A DNA stretch of 59,416 bases from JAVVPO01 sp036655715 (GTDB lineage Bacteria; Bacillota; Clostridia; Lachnospirales; Cellulosilyticaceae): assembly GCA_036655715.1 (NCBI GenBank), contig JAVVPO010000008.1:1-59416 (forward strand), in the 5' to 3' direction. Each line of letters begins with the position of its first letter. The stretch's first letter is position 1. The notes under the pieces are model-generated. The model was not told the origin of the DNA. It was given only the letters and a program-made list of their open reading frames with translations, and did not search any database. This document shows positions 8,585-16,457 of this stretch, piece after piece. The position numbers and the translations under genes are program-made.

Positions 8585-9619
8585 TTAAGGATCTCTGGGT
8601 TCTGTAAGTATATTACTTATGTGATAAGAAATATGCTCCAGTATAGATACAACCTGCCCATAATTCATTCTTGTTGGTCCTATAATACCTATAGTTCCTA
8701 AGTTATAATTACCTATATTATAGGTTGTTGTAATGATACTACAGTTTTTCATAGGCTCTAGGCCATTCTCTTCTCCTATACTGATTGTTACTGGAGTATT
8801 TTGAGGTTCTCCAAGTAGCTTAACCAGATAAGGTTTTTGTTCAAGTAGTTCTAGTACCTCTTTAGCTTTTTCTATATTATTAAACTCTTGAAAATTCAAG
8901 ATGTTCATTGCTCCTCGTGTAAATACATTTGGAATATCTTCAGCTTGCAATGTCTGCATCATAGCTGCAATAATTCCCCCTGCAATTTCACGATATTCTT
9001 GCATTCTAAATTCTAATTCTTGTGTCTTATCTATGCTAATTTCACTAAGTGTCGTCCCTATTAAGCATTCATTTAAAATGTTTGTGAGCACTATACATAA
9101 GTTAAAATCTAGTTCTTTGCAAGTTCTAATAACATGATGTCTAACAACATTTGTGTTTGTTACAATCACACATGCCACGTTTTTTTCGTCAACTGGGACT
9201 AATTGTAGATGTTTAATCTTAGTCTCTTTGATAGACGGTGTAGATGCTACTGTTGCATAATTGGTCATCATAGATATGAGCTTTGCTGTTTCATCTAATA
9301 AGTTATCAATCTTATCGATTTTATCTCTTACCATTCTTGAGATAATATCTTCTACATCTGGTGCAATATCAGGTCTTTTCATCATGTTATCTACATATAG
9401 CCTATAACCTTTATCTGATGGAACCCTTCCTGCTGATGTATGAGGTTGAACAATAAATCCAAGCTCTTCAAGATCAGACATTTCATTTCGAATAGTAGCC
9501 GAACTAACTCCTAGGTCATATTTCTTAGAAATCGTTCTAGATCCTACTGGATCGCCTGTTTGAATATAATCATGAATGATAGCTTCTAGTATCTTGACTT
9601 TTCTTTCATTCATATCCAT
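8585..9619 (-). CDS. hrcA: Heat-inducible transcription repressor HrcA
   Basis: 344 residues. HrcA binds CIRCE and represses the class I heat-shock operons; GroEL modulates it. The N-terminal winged helix (RKVKILEAIIHDYI to FIVQPHTSAGRVPSDKGYRLYVD) is followed by GAF-like and dimerisation domains. The ATG at 9619 is chosen because AAGGAAG sits about seven bases upstream; the upstream ATG at 9652 lies inside the CIRCE spacer and has no ribosome site. First gene of the operon, so the repressor controls its own synthesis. Confidence 0.95.
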   Translation of the reverse strand: MDMNERKVKILEAIIHDYIQTGDPVGSRTISKKYDLGVSSATIRNEMSDLEELGFIVQPHTSAGRVPSDKGYRLYVDNMMKRPDIAPDVEDIISRMVRDKIDKIDNLLDETAKLISMMTNYATVASTPSIKETKIKHLQLVPVDEKNVACVIVTNTNVVRHHVIRTCKELDFNLCIVLTNILNECLIGTTLSEISIDKTQELEFRMQEYREIAGGIIAAMMQTLQAEDIPNVFTRGAMNILNFQEFNNIEKAKEVLELLEQKPYLVKLLGEPQNTPVTISIGEENGLEPMKNCSIITTTYNIGNYNLGTIGIIGPTRMNYGQVVSILEHISYHISNILTEPRDP

Positions 9620-9641
9620 GATATCACTTCCTTTTAACTTG

Positions 9642-9668
9642 TTAGCACTCATCGAGATTGAGTGCTAA
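9642..9668 (-). promoter_or_regulatory. CIRCE operator of the hrcA operon
   Basis: TTAGCACTC at 9642-9650 and GAGTGCTAA at 9660-9668 flank a 9-base spacer, a perfect match to the CIRCE consensus bound by HrcA. It lies just downstream of the promoter and 23 bases before the hrcA start, so it is in the leader or at the transcription start. Confidence 0.98.
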
Positions 9669-9678
9669 CTACAAGATA

Positions 9679-9707
9679 AAGATAGCATTTTTTTGTTTCT
9701 CTGTCAA
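9679..9707 (-). promoter_or_regulatory. Sigma-A promoter of the hrcA heat-shock operon
   Basis: On the minus strand TTGACA (9707-9702) is followed after 17 bases by TATCTT (9684-9679). The predicted start site falls at about 9672, at the edge of CIRCE, the usual geometry for HrcA repression. Confidence 0.85.
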
Positions 9708-9736
9708 TATAGTTTAGAAACTTTTTATATAATTTT

Positions 9737-10867
9737 TTATAAGAATGAACTAAAAATCTGATTTGATATATTTACACCGAAATCTGTCAAGTAAAGCCTA
9801 TCTTTATCTTGTACTAAAGCTTTTTCTTTTATCCATTTTTCAATTTGGTTTTTATAAACAAAATCTAATGCCTGACCATATTTCGTCTGAAACTCTGCTA
9901 GACTAATCCCCTCTAATAAGCGTAGTCCTAAAAACATAAATTCCTCTTGGCTCATCTTTTTAGTAATCACTTCTTCGTCTTGTCTTATTTTTTCTAAATC
10001 ACCTGCATAAGCTATATATTTTTTAAGATCATAAGTGTTACTGTATCTTATCTCATCCAAATAGGAATGCGCGCCAATACCTGCTCCAATATAAGACTCT
10101 TGTTTCCAATAAAGAATATTGTGTTTACACTCTTTACCCGATTTTGCCCAGTTAGAGATCTCATAGTGCTTATAGCCTACCTCTTTTAAATAAGACTTAA
10201 CTAGTTCATACATCTGTCTATCTTCTTCTTCTGACGGAAGACTTAACTTATCTTGCGAATATAAATCACCAAACCTTGTTCCCTCTTCTACAATAAGGGA
10301 GTACCCTGAAATATGCTGTATAGGATAAGAACATACGGTTCTTAGGGAATATTCCCAATCTTTTAACGTTTGTCCTGGTAGCATGAACATTAAATCTGTA
10401 TTGATATTAGAAATTTCTGACTCACAAAGGTTATAAATACTTTGTTCCCATTCTTTAAAGGTGTGGATTCTACCTATATCTTTTAGTAGCTGGTCCTGAC
10501 AAGCCTGAAGTCCTAAGCTTACTCTATTCACTCCGCACTTGTTAAAGACTTCTATATGCCCTTTTACAATGGTTCCTGGATTGGCCTCTATTGTCCACTC
10601 CACATCTTCTTCTAAATTAAACTTCTCCCTAATTGTAGTACACACACGCTCTAACAAAAAAGGTGAAAGAACCGTCGGGGTTCCTCCACCTATAAAAATA
10701 CTCTTGATTGTGTGTACCCCTTGAATTATCTTTGAGTAATTGCATAGTTCTTTGACAAGTGCCTCCACATATTCTCCATCTAATTGCTTGTTAGCAAAAG
10801 ATAAAAAATCACAGTAGTGACATTTTGAATGACAAAATGGTATATGCACATACAATCCTATTTTCAT
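9737..10867 (-). CDS. hemW: Heme chaperone HemW (radical SAM)
   Basis: 376 residues. Radical SAM protein with the cluster cysteines C12, C16 and C19 in FCHSKCHYC, followed by FIGGGTPT and the C-terminal HemW domain. It was once named oxygen-independent coproporphyrinogen oxidase; the CxxxCxxC spacing and the lack of the HemN N-terminal extension make it HemW, which hands heme to target proteins. It follows lepA by nine bases as in B. subtilis, with AGAGGG as ribosome site. Confidence 0.93.
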   Translation of the reverse strand: MKIGLYVHIPFCHSKCHYCDFLSFANKQLDGEYVEALVKELCNYSKIIQGVHTIKSIFIGGGTPTVLSPFLLERVCTTIREKFNLEEDVEWTIEANPGTIVKGHIEVFNKCGVNRVSLGLQACQDQLLKDIGRIHTFKEWEQSIYNLCESEISNINTDLMFMLPGQTLKDWEYSLRTVCSYPIQHISGYSLIVEEGTRFGDLYSQDKLSLPSEEEDRQMYELVKSYLKEVGYKHYEISNWAKSGKECKHNILYWKQESYIGAGIGAHSYLDEIRYSNTYDLKKYIAYAGDLEKIRQDEEVITKKMSQEEFMFLGLRLLEGISLAEFQTKYGQALDFVYKNQIEKWIKEKALVQDKDRLYLTDFGVNISNQIFSSFL

Positions 10868-10876
10868 ATTTTCCCT

Positions 10877-12688
10877 CTATTCATCAAGTTTTAGTACGCT
10901 CATGAATGCTGCTTGAGGCACTTCTACATTACCTACTTGGCGCATACGTTTTTTACCTTCTTTTTGTTTCTCAAGAAGTTTTCTCTTACGTGAAATATCT
11001 CCACCATAACATTTTGCAAGTACGTCTTTACGCATAGCACTAATTGTTTCACGTGCTATAACTTTATTACCGATAGCTGCTTGGATAGGTATCTCAAATA
11101 AGTGTCTATCTATTTCTTTTTTAAGCTTTTCAACTATTTTTCTACCTTTTTCAGCCGCACTTTGTTCATGTACAATAAGTGATAAGGCATCCACCATTTC
11201 TCTATTAACAAGAATATCTAGTTTTACGAGTTTAGACTGGATATAACCTTTCATTTCATAATCAAATGATGCATATCCTTTTGTACGAGACTTAAGAGCA
11301 TCAAAGAAATCATAAATAATTTCATTAAGTGGTAGGTCATATGTTAGAACAGCTCTTGTCTCTTCTAAATACTCCATCCCATAATAAATACCACGTCTTT
11401 CTTGACATAACTCCATAACCGCCCCTATATAATCAGCTGGCACAATAATTTTGGCCCCTACAATAGGTTCTTCCATATAATCTATTTGAGATGGGTCTGG
11501 TAAGTTAGATGGATTAGAAAGTGCTATGCTATTACCATTTGTTTGATGTACTTTATAAATTACGTTAGGCGCTGTTGTTACTAAATCTAAGTTATACTCA
11601 CGCTCTAGACGTTCCTGGATAATCTCCATATGAAGTAAGCCTAAGAAACCACATCTAAATCCAAATCCTAAAGCAATAGATGTTTCTGGTTCAAACACAA
11701 GCGCTGCATCATTTAATTGAAGTTTTTCTAAGCTATCTCTTAGGTCACCATATTTTGCTCCATCTGCCGGATAAAGTCCACAGTATACCATTGGGTTAAC
11801 TTTTTTATATCCTTCTAAAGGCTCTTGTGTAGGATTTGTTGCATCTGTTACAGTATCCCCTACACTTGTATCTTTTACATTTTTAATACTTGCAGTGATA
11901 TAACCTACTTCTCCTGCTTTTAAAACATCTGTTGGTCTAAAAACACCTGCTCCAAAATTACCTATTTCTACAACTTCAAATTCAGCTTTAGTTGCCATCA
12001 TGCGAATTTTCATACCTCTTTTAAGGGTACCATGTTTAATTCTACAGAATACGATAACACCTTTATACTGATCATAAATCGAGTCAAATATAAGTGCTTG
12101 TAATGGTGCATTTTCATCACCTTTTGGCGCTGGTACAGATTTCACTACTTGTTCTAATACATCTTCGATGTTAATACCATTTTTAGCTGAAATAAGTGGT
12201 GCTTCACTTGCATCAAGCCCAATAACATCTTCAATTTGTTCTTTTACACGCTCTGGATCTGCACTTGGTAAATCAATTTTATTAATAACTGGTAAAATTT
12301 CAAGGTCATGCTCTAAAGCTAAATACACATTTGCAAGAGTTTGTGCTTCTATTCCTTGCGCTGCATCTACAATAAGAACCGCGCCTTCACAAGCTGCTAA
12401 ACTTCTTGATACTTCGTAGTTAAAGTCTACATGTCCTGGAGTATCTATAAGATTAAAGATGTATTCTTCACCATCTTTGGCTTTATAAACAAGTCTTACC
12501 GCTTGAGATTTGATTGTAATCCCTCTCTCACGCTCTAAATCCATATTATCTAGTACTTGTGCTTGCATCTCTCTAGAAGTTAGTGTACCTGTCATTTGAA
12601 TGATACGATCTGCTAAAGTACTTTTTCCATGATCAATATGGGCAATGATACAAAAGTTTCTTATTTTTTCTTGTCTTGAAAGAGACAT
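10877..12688 (-). CDS. lepA: Elongation factor 4 (LepA)
   Basis: 603 residues. Ribosome-associated translational GTPase that acts in back-translocation or initiation under stress. GTPase motifs are AHIDHGKSTL (P loop), DTPGHVDF and NKIDLPSADP; domains II and III, an EF-G-like domain V and the LepA-specific C-terminal domain (GGDISRKRKLLEKQKEGKKR) follow. Strong GGAGGAG ribosome site. It sits between spoIIP and hemW, with a likely promoter of its own overlapping the end of spoIIP. Confidence 0.98.
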   Translation of the reverse strand: MSLSRQEKIRNFCIIAHIDHGKSTLADRIIQMTGTLTSREMQAQVLDNMDLERERGITIKSQAVRLVYKAKDGEEYIFNLIDTPGHVDFNYEVSRSLAACEGAVLIVDAAQGIEAQTLANVYLALEHDLEILPVINKIDLPSADPERVKEQIEDVIGLDASEAPLISAKNGINIEDVLEQVVKSVPAPKGDENAPLQALIFDSIYDQYKGVIVFCRIKHGTLKRGMKIRMMATKAEFEVVEIGNFGAGVFRPTDVLKAGEVGYITASIKNVKDTSVGDTVTDATNPTQEPLEGYKKVNPMVYCGLYPADGAKYGDLRDSLEKLQLNDAALVFEPETSIALGFGFRCGFLGLLHMEIIQERLEREYNLDLVTTAPNVIYKVHQTNGNSIALSNPSNLPDPSQIDYMEEPIVGAKIIVPADYIGAVMELCQERRGIYYGMEYLEETRAVLTYDLPLNEIIYDFFDALKSRTKGYASFDYEMKGYIQSKLVKLDILVNREMVDALSLIVHEQSAAEKGRKIVEKLKKEIDRHLFEIPIQAAIGNKVIARETISAMRKDVLAKCYGGDISRKRKLLEKQKEGKKRMRQVGNVEVPQAAFMSVLKLDE

Positions 12689-12726
12689 CTTGCTCCTCCT
12701 TATATTTTCTGTAGTATAGTCGCTTC

Positions 12727-12756
12727 ATTATAGCACAGTGCTTGTTTACCTATCAA
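12727..12756 (-). promoter_or_regulatory. Probable promoter of lepA-hemW
   Basis: TTGATA (12756-12751) and TATAAT (12732-12727) are 18 bases apart on the minus strand and overlap the last codons of spoIIP. This would let the housekeeping lepA-hemW pair be expressed independently of the sporulation genes upstream. Confidence 0.6.
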
Positions 12757-13937
12757 TCCTTTTCAAATACTTTTGCTATAATATCTGCTATAGGCTCTGC
12801 TGCATTCACAGCTTCTTCTAATGTTTCATTATTTCCACCTACCTCAATAACTAAAGAAAGAGGCTTCATATGGGTGCTATATCTATAAGATTTTAGATAA
12901 ATTTTCCGCATCATACTTGGGTAATAAGTTAACCCTTCCATTTGGGCTTGTAATGATAAGGCCAAATTATCTTCTATATAGGGGTTAACTAATTCTTTAT
13001 GTGGTATAACTCCGCCTTCTAGATCTCTTTTTACACAAAGTCCATTAACAAACATAACCTTTGCTGTAGGTTTCCCATTTATCTGCGTAACTAGTCTTGT
13101 ATCTCCCCTAACACCATCTCTATGTAAGTCAATACACACTTGTATCGATGGATTTTCCTCTAATATATTTTTAATAACAGGTTCCATTCTTTCATAGGCA
13201 CCCTCTATTGGACCAAAGCTATCTGTAACATGCATTGTTTCTATGCCATATTTTTCCTCTAAAATATTGCACAGTTCTTCTCCAACTGTTGCAACACCCT
13301 GCCCACCTTCTCCTTCTTCCTTGTAACGCTCAGATACGTGGGTATGAAAAACTAATACTTGAGGCCCCTCTACTGTAGTATCTATCCTTGTTTCTCTTTG
13401 TGCAAGTTCTTCAAAATCCCAAAGGTTTAATAACTTCTCATCTAACTCAACCTCAGGGTCTGCTGCATAGAATTTACTAATTAAATATTTAGGATCACTT
13501 AATTGTGATCCGTTTATCTCTTGCACTTTAGGTATAGGAAATTCTGGCATATAAATATTTTCTTTATTTAAATTGATAAATTCTTCTGCCGTAGGCATAT
13601 GAAAGTAACCTACAATTTCATCTTCATAAATTTTAAGATGTTTATTTTTACTTTTATAGTAAGGCATAACGTTATAAATATAGCTAATAGGACTCTTTCC
13701 ACCTATACTCGTTACAAATTGGATATAGCTTTTACCAAAAACTTTATCATCAATAGGATTATGGGTATTTGGCATAGCTATATTAGCAAGTACTAACGGC
13801 GCCATATTATCGGATACTACATTAATATATTTATATGTTCCTAGTATAGACCAAATAAGATATCCTATCACTCCTACACGTAAAATAATACTAGGTAGTG
13901 AATATTTCTTAATGTCATTTAAATGATCGTGGTACAA
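12753..13937 (-). CDS. spoIIP: Stage II sporulation protein P (SpoIIP)
   Basis: 394 residues. Peptidoglycan amidase and endopeptidase of the SpoIID-SpoIIM-SpoIIP engulfment machine, membrane-anchored and facing the intermembrane space. A transmembrane segment spans about residues 17-36. The catalytic domain has VLVFHTHVSERY (zinc histidines at 198 and 200) and CIDLHRDGV with a further histidine. Start codon TTG, with AGGAGGAG six bases upstream and no nearby ATG. Directly downstream of gpr, as in Bacillus; the pair is expected to be used during sporulation. Confidence 0.95.
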   Translation of the reverse strand: MYHDHLNDIKKYSLPSIILRVGVIGYLIWSILGTYKYINVVSDNMAPLVLANIAMPNTHNPIDDKVFGKSYIQFVTSIGGKSPISYIYNVMPYYKSKNKHLKIYEDEIVGYFHMPTAEEFINLNKENIYMPEFPIPKVQEINGSQLSDPKYLISKFYAADPEVELDEKLLNLWDFEELAQRETRIDTTVEGPQVLVFHTHVSERYKEEGEGGQGVATVGEELCNILEEKYGIETMHVTDSFGPIEGAYERMEPVIKNILEENPSIQVCIDLHRDGVRGDTRLVTQINGKPTAKVMFVNGLCVKRDLEGGVIPHKELVNPYIEDNLALSLQAQMEGLTYYPSMMRKIYLKSYRYSTHMKPLSLVIEVGGNNETLEEAVNAAEPIADIIAKVFEKD

Positions 13938-14001
13938 GTTAACTCCTCCTCTTCGGTAAGTTCCTATACCTTATTGTATAGTCTTGTACCACAATTTATG
14001 A

Positions 14002-15003
14002 CTAATAAGTATACTTATTAATATCCTCCATAGTAATACCTGGATGTACCGCAATATTAATCCCATTAGCTATAATATTTGTTAAATACTCTACTATCTC
14101 ATCAATATCTTTAGGTGTTACAAATAAATCACCAACTAGTGGGAAAAGGACTTCTTTGATTAGTAGATATTTTTCTTTTTCACCAAGATCCTTTAGCATA
14201 TCATAAAATGGTGAATGCTCTGTTTCTTGTAGCATAGCGTAGATAAGCTGATCGAGTGTATCACTTACTAATGTAGCTGCATCTACTACAGTCGGTACAC
14301 CTATGGCAATAACAGGGCATCCTACCGTTTCTTCATTAAGCTGTTTTCTTTTATTCCCTACACCAGCTCCAGGTGCAATCCCTGTATCACTAATTTGTAT
14401 TGTTGTATTGATACGTTTGGCATTTCTAGCTCCTAATGCATCAATAGCAATGATACAATCAGGCTTAATATGTGTTGTCACACCCTTAATAATTTCACTT
14501 GTTTCTATTCCTGTTAGACCCATAACCCCTGGTATTAAACTACTTAAATTACATACAGATTCATCAATCTCCTCCGGCATAGCCGCATTTAGGTGTCTTG
14601 TAACTAATACTTTTCCTGCGACATTCGGTCCTAGTGTATCTGGTGTTGCAAACCGATTACCTAAACCCACTACTAGAATACTATTTTTACTTTTCTTAGG
14701 TAAAAGTCTTTTTATCTCCTCAGCGAGCACACCAATGACATCTCTATGAAGCTCTGGCTCATTATGTTTCATTCCCATACATTCTATGGTAATATAGTTA
14801 CCTATAGGTTTCCCCATGTTTTTAGCACCCACTTCATCAATAATCTTCACATGGGTTGTTGTAATACTTTGCTCCTCATTTTCTTTGGTAATAATTTCTA
14901 CACCTTCAATTTCATATTCATTTGGTTTATTTTCTTTAAGGAGCGCACCTATTTCTATAGCTAAATCAGTACGTGGACTCCAGCTTTCTACATCATTTTT
15001 CAT
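14002..15003 (-). CDS. gpr: Spore germination protease GPR
   Basis: 333 residues. Aspartic-type protease that degrades small acid-soluble spore proteins at germination. Family segments are visible: SPRTDLAIE at residues 9-17 (near the autoprocessing site), VVGLGNRFATPDTLGP and IAIDALGAR. It is made as a zymogen in the forespore and self-processes. TGAGGTGAG precedes the ATG at 15003. A sigma-F-like promoter lies upstream. Divergent from rpsT, exactly as in B. subtilis. Confidence 0.96.
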   Translation of the reverse strand: MKNDVESWSPRTDLAIEIGALLKENKPNEYEIEGVEIITKENEEQSITTTHVKIIDEVGAKNMGKPIGNYITIECMGMKHNEPELHRDVIGVLAEEIKRLLPKKSKNSILVVGLGNRFATPDTLGPNVAGKVLVTRHLNAAMPEEIDESVCNLSSLIPGVMGLTGIETSEIIKGVTTHIKPDCIIAIDALGARNAKRINTTIQISDTGIAPGAGVGNKRKQLNEETVGCPVIAIGVPTVVDAATLVSDTLDQLIYAMLQETEHSPFYDMLKDLGEKEKYLLIKEVLFPLVGDLFVTPKDIDEIVEYLTNIIANGINIAVHPGITMEDINKYTY

Positions 15004-15034
15004 CGTCTCACCTCATAGGAATTCTATCTTAAAG

Positions 15035-15063
15035 TATTTTTACCAGTATTTTTGGTACTATAC
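15035..15063 (-). promoter_or_regulatory. Candidate sigma-F-like forespore promoter of gpr
   Basis: On the minus strand GTATA (15063-15059) is followed after 14 bases by GGTAAAAATA (15044-15035), which fits the sigma-F -10 pattern GGNNANANTR. The spacer is one to two bases shorter than usual. Position, 32 bases before the gpr start, and the known forespore control of gpr support it. Confidence 0.45.
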
Positions 15064-15064
15064 A

Positions 15065-15093
15065 TTGACTTAATTTCATATATGCTATATAAT
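15065..15093 (+). promoter_or_regulatory. Sigma-A promoter of rpsT
   Basis: TTGACT at 15065-15070 and TATAAT at 15088-15093 are 17 bases apart. It is back to back with the candidate gpr promoter. It leaves a 5' leader of roughly 65 bases before the rpsT start. Confidence 0.85.
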
Positions 15094-15166
15094 TGTAAGG
15101 TGTTTGAATACCGTTCATCATTCCCCAAAACCGTGTCCAAAGAATATGAATGGGAGGTCCATTAAA

Positions 15167-15430
15167 ATGGCCAATATTAAATCAGCAAAGAAACGTATTA
15201 AAGTTATCGCAACAAGAACTGCTCGCAACCGTGCGATCAATTCATCAGTAAAGACTTACATCAAAAAAGTTGTTAAAGCTGTAGAAGCTAACGATGTAGC
15301 TGTAGCAAAGGCTAGCTTACCAGTAGCTGTAAAAGCTATCGATAAAGCATGTGCAAAAGGAATTTTCCATGCTAAAACTGCTGCTCGTAAAAAATCAACT
15401 TTAGCTCGTTTAGTTAATACGCTTGCATAA
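15167..15430 (+). CDS. rpsT: 30S ribosomal protein S20
   Basis: 87 residues, Lys/Ala-rich three-helix protein that binds 16S rRNA early in 30S assembly. The ATG at 15167 (MANIKSAKKR) has GGGAGG at 15152-15157; the upstream in-frame ATG codons give sequence unlike S20. The ending HAKTAARKKSTLARLVNTLA is typical. Monocistronic, with its own promoter and a strong terminator. Confidence 0.97.
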   Translation: MANIKSAKKRIKVIATRTARNRAINSSVKTYIKKVVKAVEANDVAVAKASLPVAVKAIDKACAKGIFHAKTAARKKSTLARLVNTLA

Positions 15431-15446
15431 TTAATGCGTATAAGTG

Positions 15447-15476
15447 ATGCCCCTTATGACTTGTCATAAGGGGCAT
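15447..15476 (+). terminator. Intrinsic terminator of rpsT
   Basis: A perfect 14-base-pair, GC-rich stem around a two-base centre (15461-15462), followed by TTGCTATTTTT. It also lies just beyond the holA stop on the opposite strand and may serve that operon weakly. Confidence 0.9.
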
Positions 15477-15485
15477 TTGCTATTT

Positions 15486-16457
15486 TTAAATATAAATACA
15501 ATTCACAATGAGCATCTCTATACACTTAATCTGCTCCATTTTTCCTGTTTTAATCGCAATATCACTTTCTAGGCACATGCTAATTACCGTTTCTAATTGC
15601 TTAAAACTAAATTTTTCTACTTGCATAGCGGTTTCCTTGGCTACAAAAAATGGTAGTCCTACTTCACTTGCAATCTGTTTAATAGGCATATTAGCTTTTA
15701 GTAGATACTTCACTTGTAGCATCACTCGGTATTGCCTTGCTATTAACACTAATATCCCTATAGGGGATTCCTTACTATCAATTAATGCTTTATAAATTTT
15801 AAGTGCCTGTGTCGTATTCTTATGTGTCACTTCTTTAATTAACGTAAATACTCTTTGTTCTAAAGAAAATACACATATTTCATCTATTTCCTTTTTACTG
15901 ATAGCTTTACCATGAGTATAATCTAATAATTTTTCAAATTCGCTTAGCGCATATCCTATATTAGGGGGCATATTCTGAACAAAATATCTTAGGATTTCTT
16001 GACCTATATTTGCATTTTTTTGCATAAATATTTTCACTAACGCCTCATCTCCTGGATAACCCGCTTCTACTAGCGCATACTTACCTTTAACTTGCTTATA
16101 CAGTTTGCTTCGTTTATCAACTTCTGTCTCACAAAACAGTAGCACTACGAAGTCAGGTATATCCCCTATCCACTCTGCTAATTTTTCACTTTCATCCTTC
16201 TTTCCTGTTTTAAATAATCCACTATTTTTTACAACTACTATTTTTTTTTCAGAAAAAAATGGCAATGTCTCACACACATCAGTGATTCCCAAAACAGTCA
16301 CTTCTTTTCCTTCAAACACATTATAGTTCATTAATTCTGTACTTTCATCTAATACCTTAGCTTTTATATCTTTAATAAAATTATTTTTAATCCACTCTTC
16401 TTCTCCATGAATTAAATAACATTTTTGTATCGTATTAATCTCGTAGATCCCCTTCAT
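15486..16457 (-). CDS. holA: DNA polymerase III subunit delta (HolA)
   Basis: 323 residues. Clamp-loader delta subunit that opens the beta clamp. The N-terminal AAA+-like fold (KCYLIHGEEEWI near residue 12) and the helical C-terminal part match HolA of Firmicutes (B. subtilis yqeN). The start at 16457 overlaps the end of comEC by 23 bases, suggesting translational coupling. comEC-holA adjacency is widely conserved. Confidence 0.92.
   Translation of the reverse strand: MKGIYEINTIQKCYLIHGEEEWIKNNFIKDIKAKVLDESTELMNYNVFEGKEVTVLGITDVCETLPFFSEKKIVVVKNSGLFKTGKKDESEKLAEWIGDIPDFVVLLFCETEVDKRSKLYKQVKGKYALVEAGYPGDEALVKIFMQKNANIGQEILRYFVQNMPPNIGYALSEFEKLLDYTHGKAISKKEIDEICVFSLEQRVFTLIKEVTHKNTTQALKIYKALIDSKESPIGILVLIARQYRVMLQVKYLLKANMPIKQIASEVGLPFFVAKETAMQVEKFSFKQLETVISMCLESDIAIKTGKMEQIKCIEMLIVNCIYI

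Noticed and set aside
9620..9652. A longer hrcA starting at the ATG at 9652
   Set aside because: That ATG lies inside the CIRCE spacer and has no ribosome site; the ATG at 9619 has a good one and fits the family start.
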